Source: Labrys sedimenti (GTDB lineage: Bacteria; Pseudomonadota; Alphaproteobacteria; Rhizobiales; Labraceae). From it: a DNA stretch of 64,000 nt. Shown in pieces: positions 61,779 to 64,000 of this stretch. The position numbers and the translations under genes were made by a program. The notes under the pieces are model-generated. The model was not told the origin of the DNA, made no database searches, and was given only the letters and a program-made list of their open reading frames with translations. Position 1 is the stretch's first letter; every line of letters begins with the position of its first letter. The stretch lies in assembly GCF_034424805.1 (NCBI RefSeq), contig NZ_JAXOUF010000001.1, positions 1,116,001 to 1,180,000 of the forward strand. The letters are read 5' to 3'.

Positions 61779-63062
61779 ATGGCGGGAGAACCCCACCGCA
61801 TCGTGGTCGTCGGGGCGGGCTTCGGAGGGCTGGAGGCCATCCATCATCTCAAGGGCGCGCCGGTCGAGATCACGCTGGTGGATCGGCGCAACCACCATAT
61901 CTTCCAACCCCTGCTCTACCAGGTCGCCACCGCCTCGCTGTCCACCTCCGAGATCGCCTGGCCGATTCGCCATCTCATGCGCGGCCGGCCGGAGGTGACC
62001 ACACTGCTCGGCGAAGTCACCGGCATCGACGCGTCGGCGCGCCAGGTGCGCCTGAAGGACGGAGCGCAGCTTGCCTATGACACGCTCATCCTGGCGACGG
62101 GCGCTCGCCATGCCTATTTCGGCCATGACGAATGGGAGCCCCACGCCCCCGGCCTGAAGGCGATCGAGGACGCCACCACCATTCGCCGGCGCATTCTTCT
62201 TGCTTTCGAGAAAGCGGAACGCGAGACCGACCCCGCGGTGCAGGATGCCTTGCTCACCTTCGTGATCGTTGGCGCCGGACCGACCGGCGTGGAGCTTGCC
62301 GGCACCATCGCCGAGCTGGCGCGCGACACGCTGGCCCCGGATTTTCGCCGCATCGACACGCACAAGGCGCGGGTCGTGCTGGTGGAAGCGGGCCCCCGCG
62401 TACTGGCGGGTTATCCGGACGACCTGTCCGACTACACCAAGCAATCGCTCGAAAGCCTTGGTGTCGAGGTCGTTCTCGGCGCCGCAGTCACCGAATGCAC
62501 GGCCGAGGGTGTCGTCTATGGCGGCAAGCTGCTGCCGGCGCGCACCATCGTCTGGGCCGCAGGCGTACGCGCATCCCCGGCCGCCGAATGGCTCGGCGTG
62601 CCGGCGGACCGCAACGGCCGAATCATCGTCGAGCCGGATCTGAGCGTGCCCGGTCATCCCGAGATCTTCGCCATCGGTGACACCGTCAGCCTTGCCGGGC
62701 CGAACGGCAAGCCGGTTCCCGGCATCGCGCCGGCTGCCAAGCAGGCCGGTGTCTATGTCGCCCGCGTGATTCGGGCTCGCCTGGCGGGTACCCCTGCTCC
62801 GTCCCCTTTCCACTACAAGCATCAGGGCAGCCTGGCGCAGATCGGCAAGAAGCGCGCGGTGATCGATTTCGGCTGGATCAAGCTGCGTGGCGCGCTCGCC
62901 TGGTGGATCTGGGGTATCGCCCACATCTATTTCCTGATCAGCGTGCGCTCCCGCCTCAGCGTCGCCCTGAGCTGGTTTTGGATCCACACCCGCAACCAGC
63001 GCGGCGCCCGCCTGATCACCCAGGGCGGCGACGAGGACGATTCGCACGCTCAAAAGGCGTGA
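61779..63062 (+). CDS. ndh: Type II NADH dehydrogenase (NDH-2)
   Basis: Single-subunit, non-proton-pumping NADH:quinone oxidoreductase on the inner face of the membrane. The 427-residue flavoprotein has the FAD-binding N-terminus IVVVGAGFGGLEAIHHL, the quinone-site NHHIFQPLLYQVATASLS, the NAD-binding FVIVGAGPTGVELAGTIAEL and the C-terminal IFAIGDTVS, GIAPAAKQAGVYVA. Amphipathic C-terminal helices (WWIWGIAHIYFLI) provide membrane attachment. AGGAGG a few bases before ATG 61779 fixes the start. A second NADH dehydrogenase route beside complex I is implied. Confidence 0.95.
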   Translation: MAGEPHRIVVVGAGFGGLEAIHHLKGAPVEITLVDRRNHHIFQPLLYQVATASLSTSEIAWPIRHLMRGRPEVTTLLGEVTGIDASARQVRLKDGAQLAYDTLILATGARHAYFGHDEWEPHAPGLKAIEDATTIRRRILLAFEKAERETDPAVQDALLTFVIVGAGPTGVELAGTIAELARDTLAPDFRRIDTHKARVVLVEAGPRVLAGYPDDLSDYTKQSLESLGVEVVLGAAVTECTAEGVVYGGKLLPARTIVWAAGVRASPAAEWLGVPADRNGRIIVEPDLSVPGHPEIFAIGDTVSLAGPNGKPVPGIAPAAKQAGVYVARVIRARLAGTPAPSPFHYKHQGSLAQIGKKRAVIDFGWIKLRGALAWWIWGIAHIYFLISVRSRLSVALSWFWIHTRNQRGARLITQGGDEDDSHAQKA

Positions 63063-63297
63063 GGGAATCACGGTCCCCTCGATTCGCCCCCGACGCCCCC
63101 CAGGCTTGCCCTTACGGCAAGCCTTCGGCGACCTCACCACAAGGGCTTGTGTGCCATTTTGGGTCATCCACCGGGGATGGTAAATGAAACATGACTGGAA
63201 CATGGCAATTCAAAGACAGGTTGAAGGCGGCGATTTTGCCAGGGATTCCGGAAGCTTGAGGGCTCTCGCTCAAGCTTGTCCCCGATTTCCACAGCTT
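63063..63297. other. Intergenic region after ndh with two hairpins
   Basis: 235 bases without a gene. GGCTTGCC/GGCAAGCC (63103-63123) has no U-run. AAGCTTGAG/CTCAAGCTT (63252-63277) is a perfect 9-bp stem followed by GTCCCCG. Either may partly terminate ndh. Nothing else recognised. Confidence 0.5.
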
Positions 63298-63345
63298 CTA
63301 CTATATGTAGATAGCCACTCATTTTGCCGGCACTAAATCTTGACG
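63298..63345 (+). promoter_or_regulatory. Candidate pair of NrdR boxes upstream of nrdJ
   Basis: NrdR represses ribonucleotide reductase genes at paired 16-bp boxes of the type ACACWATATATWGTGT, usually about three helical turns apart. Here CTACTATATGTAGATA (63298) matches 10 of 16 and GCACTAAATCTTGACG (63330) matches 9 of 16, and their starts are 32 bases apart. The spacing and gene context make this plausible; the individual matches are modest. Confidence 0.5.
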
Positions 63346-63368
63346 CCCCTGCCGGCGAGTCATACCTA
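63340..63368 (+). promoter_or_regulatory. Candidate sigma-70 promoter for nrdJ
   Basis: TTGACG (63340-63345), 17 bases, then TACCTA (63363-63368) gives a recognisable -35/-10 pair. The -35 overlaps the second candidate NrdR box, the expected repression geometry. A leader of about 180 bases would follow to ATG 63558. Confidence 0.5.
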
Positions 63369-63557
63369 TTGAGTCATAGTCGGAAACGTCGGCGGCGGGG
63401 GTGACCTCGCGGAATTGCGGGGCACGAGCCCGGCATTCGAACGTTGGCAGGGCCATGTACTCACCGACGAGTAAACAGGATGTCAGACAGATTTCGAACC
63501 GAGCCGTAACGATGGCACGGCGCGGATTTTTGCGTCTAGTTTTCGGGGCAGAACGCA

Positions 63558-64000
63558 ATGCGGATTGAACGGCAATACACCAAGAAGGGGCAGTCCCCCT
63601 ACGCGTCCATCGCGTTCCGGACGGCGACGAGCGAGATCCGGAATCCGGACGGCTCGATCGTCTTCCGGCTGGAAGGCATCGCCGTACCGGAGGCCTGGAG
63701 CCAGGTCGCCGCCGACATTCTGGCGCAGAAATATTTCCGCAAAGCGGGCGTGCCCGCCCGCACCAAGAAGGTGGAAGAGAACGCCGTGCCGTCCTGGCTC
63801 TGGCGCACCATCCCCGACAAAAAGGCTCTGGCCGCCCTCCCCGAGGCCGAGCGCTATGTCGGCGAGACGGATTCGCGCCAGGTCTTCGATCGCCTCGCCG
63901 GCACCTGGACCTATTGGGGCTGGAAGGGCGGCTATTTCGATAGCGAGGACGATGCCCAGGCCTTCTTCGACGAGCATCGCTACATGCTCGCCATGCAGAT
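63558..64000 (+). CDS. nrdJ: Adenosylcobalamin-dependent ribonucleotide reductase, 3'-truncated by window edge
   Basis: The frame from ATG 63558 runs off the right edge (148 codons visible). The start, MRIERQYTKKGQSPYASIAF, then GIAVPEAWSQVAADILAQKYFRKAGVP and the RLAGTWTYWGWKGGYFDSEDDAQAFFDE stretch, is the N-terminal region of the class II reductase found across this order. It converts ribonucleotides to deoxyribonucleotides using B12. The catalytic cysteines and effector site lie outside the window. Candidate NrdR boxes upstream suggest dNTP-responsive control. No cobalamin riboswitch is visible. Confidence 0.95.
   Translation, partial: MRIERQYTKKGQSPYASIAFRTATSEIRNPDGSIVFRLEGIAVPEAWSQVAADILAQKYFRKAGVPARTKKVEENAVPSWLWRTIPDKKALAALPEAERYVGETDSRQVFDRLAGTWTYWGWKGGYFDSEDDAQAFFDEHRYMLAMQ

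Noticed and set aside
63250..63360. A cobalamin riboswitch in front of nrdJ
   Set aside because: GCCACT resembles part of a B12 box, but the rest of the conserved core is absent and the likely promoter lies downstream of it.
63319..63558. A 79-codon minus-strand frame in the nrdJ leader
   Set aside because: It overlaps the promoter region and has no ribosome site or recognisable features.

Overview
The window reads as chromosomal DNA of an alphaproteobacterium of the order Hyphomicrobiales (Rhizobiales), GC-rich by eye. Evidence for this: the gene order trpE/G/D/C-moaC-moeA-lexA ... comEC-gltX-gltA-lpxB/I/A-fabZ-lpxD-bamA-rseP-cdsA-uppS-frr-pyrH-tsf-rpsB ... dnaE-lolD-lolC-proS; an RpsB with the C-terminal helix-hairpin-helix extension common in this order; a B12-dependent ribonucleotide reductase; and alphaproteobacterial LexA boxes (GAAC-N7-GAAC, or GTTC-N7-GTTC read the other way). 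I suspect a Xanthobacteraceae/Labrys-like genus, but the sequence alone does not settle this.

Layout. 1-9 kb: tryptophan and molybdopterin genes, then lexA followed by a Qnr-like pentapeptide-repeat gene. A Ca2+/H+ antiporter and a membrane protein are inserted between trpE and trpG. 9-15.7 kb: an accessory type I secretion locus (RTX-type protein, HlyB-like ABC transporter, HlyD-like adaptor) around an extremely AT-rich intergenic region. 15.7-21.2 kb: comEC, gltX, gltA. 21.2-35 kb: a long minus-strand block for lipid A, outer-membrane assembly, phospholipid and undecaprenyl synthesis and translation factors; dxr is absent from its usual place between cdsA and rseP. 35-45 kb: a frameshifted WD40 gene, dnaE, lolD, lolC/E and proS, plus a 32-residue membrane peptide under a perfect LexA box. 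45-54 kb: a possible non-coding RNA with a strong terminator, cysG, two related small secreted proteins, tRNA-Pro(GGG), a frameshifted monooxygenase-like gene, a LexA-box-preceded two-gene operon of unknown function, a 59-residue membrane protein, cspA, and a glycosyltransferase/GtrA pair. 53-64 kb: bamE, a cytochrome bc1 chaperone gene, yceD, a DsbA-like gene, aroQ-accB-accC-aat, a DUF2155 gene and the NDUFA12-type gene, a nucleoside hydrolase, a DUF1003 gene, ndh, and the start of nrdJ behind candidate NrdR boxes.

The most interesting theme is a local SOS network. Three sites match the alphaproteobacterial LexA box exactly. They sit upstream of lexA (with a second, one-mismatch box and a trailing pentapeptide-repeat gene), upstream of a single-pass 32-residue membrane peptide reminiscent of the Caulobacter division inhibitor SidA, and upstream of a two-gene operon that I do not recognise. 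The two small-gene systems are the best candidates for undescribed biology here. Other points of note are a dispersed double-hairpin repeat (two copies), two long palindromes upstream of dnaE, and two single-base frameshifts that could be real decay or assembly errors.
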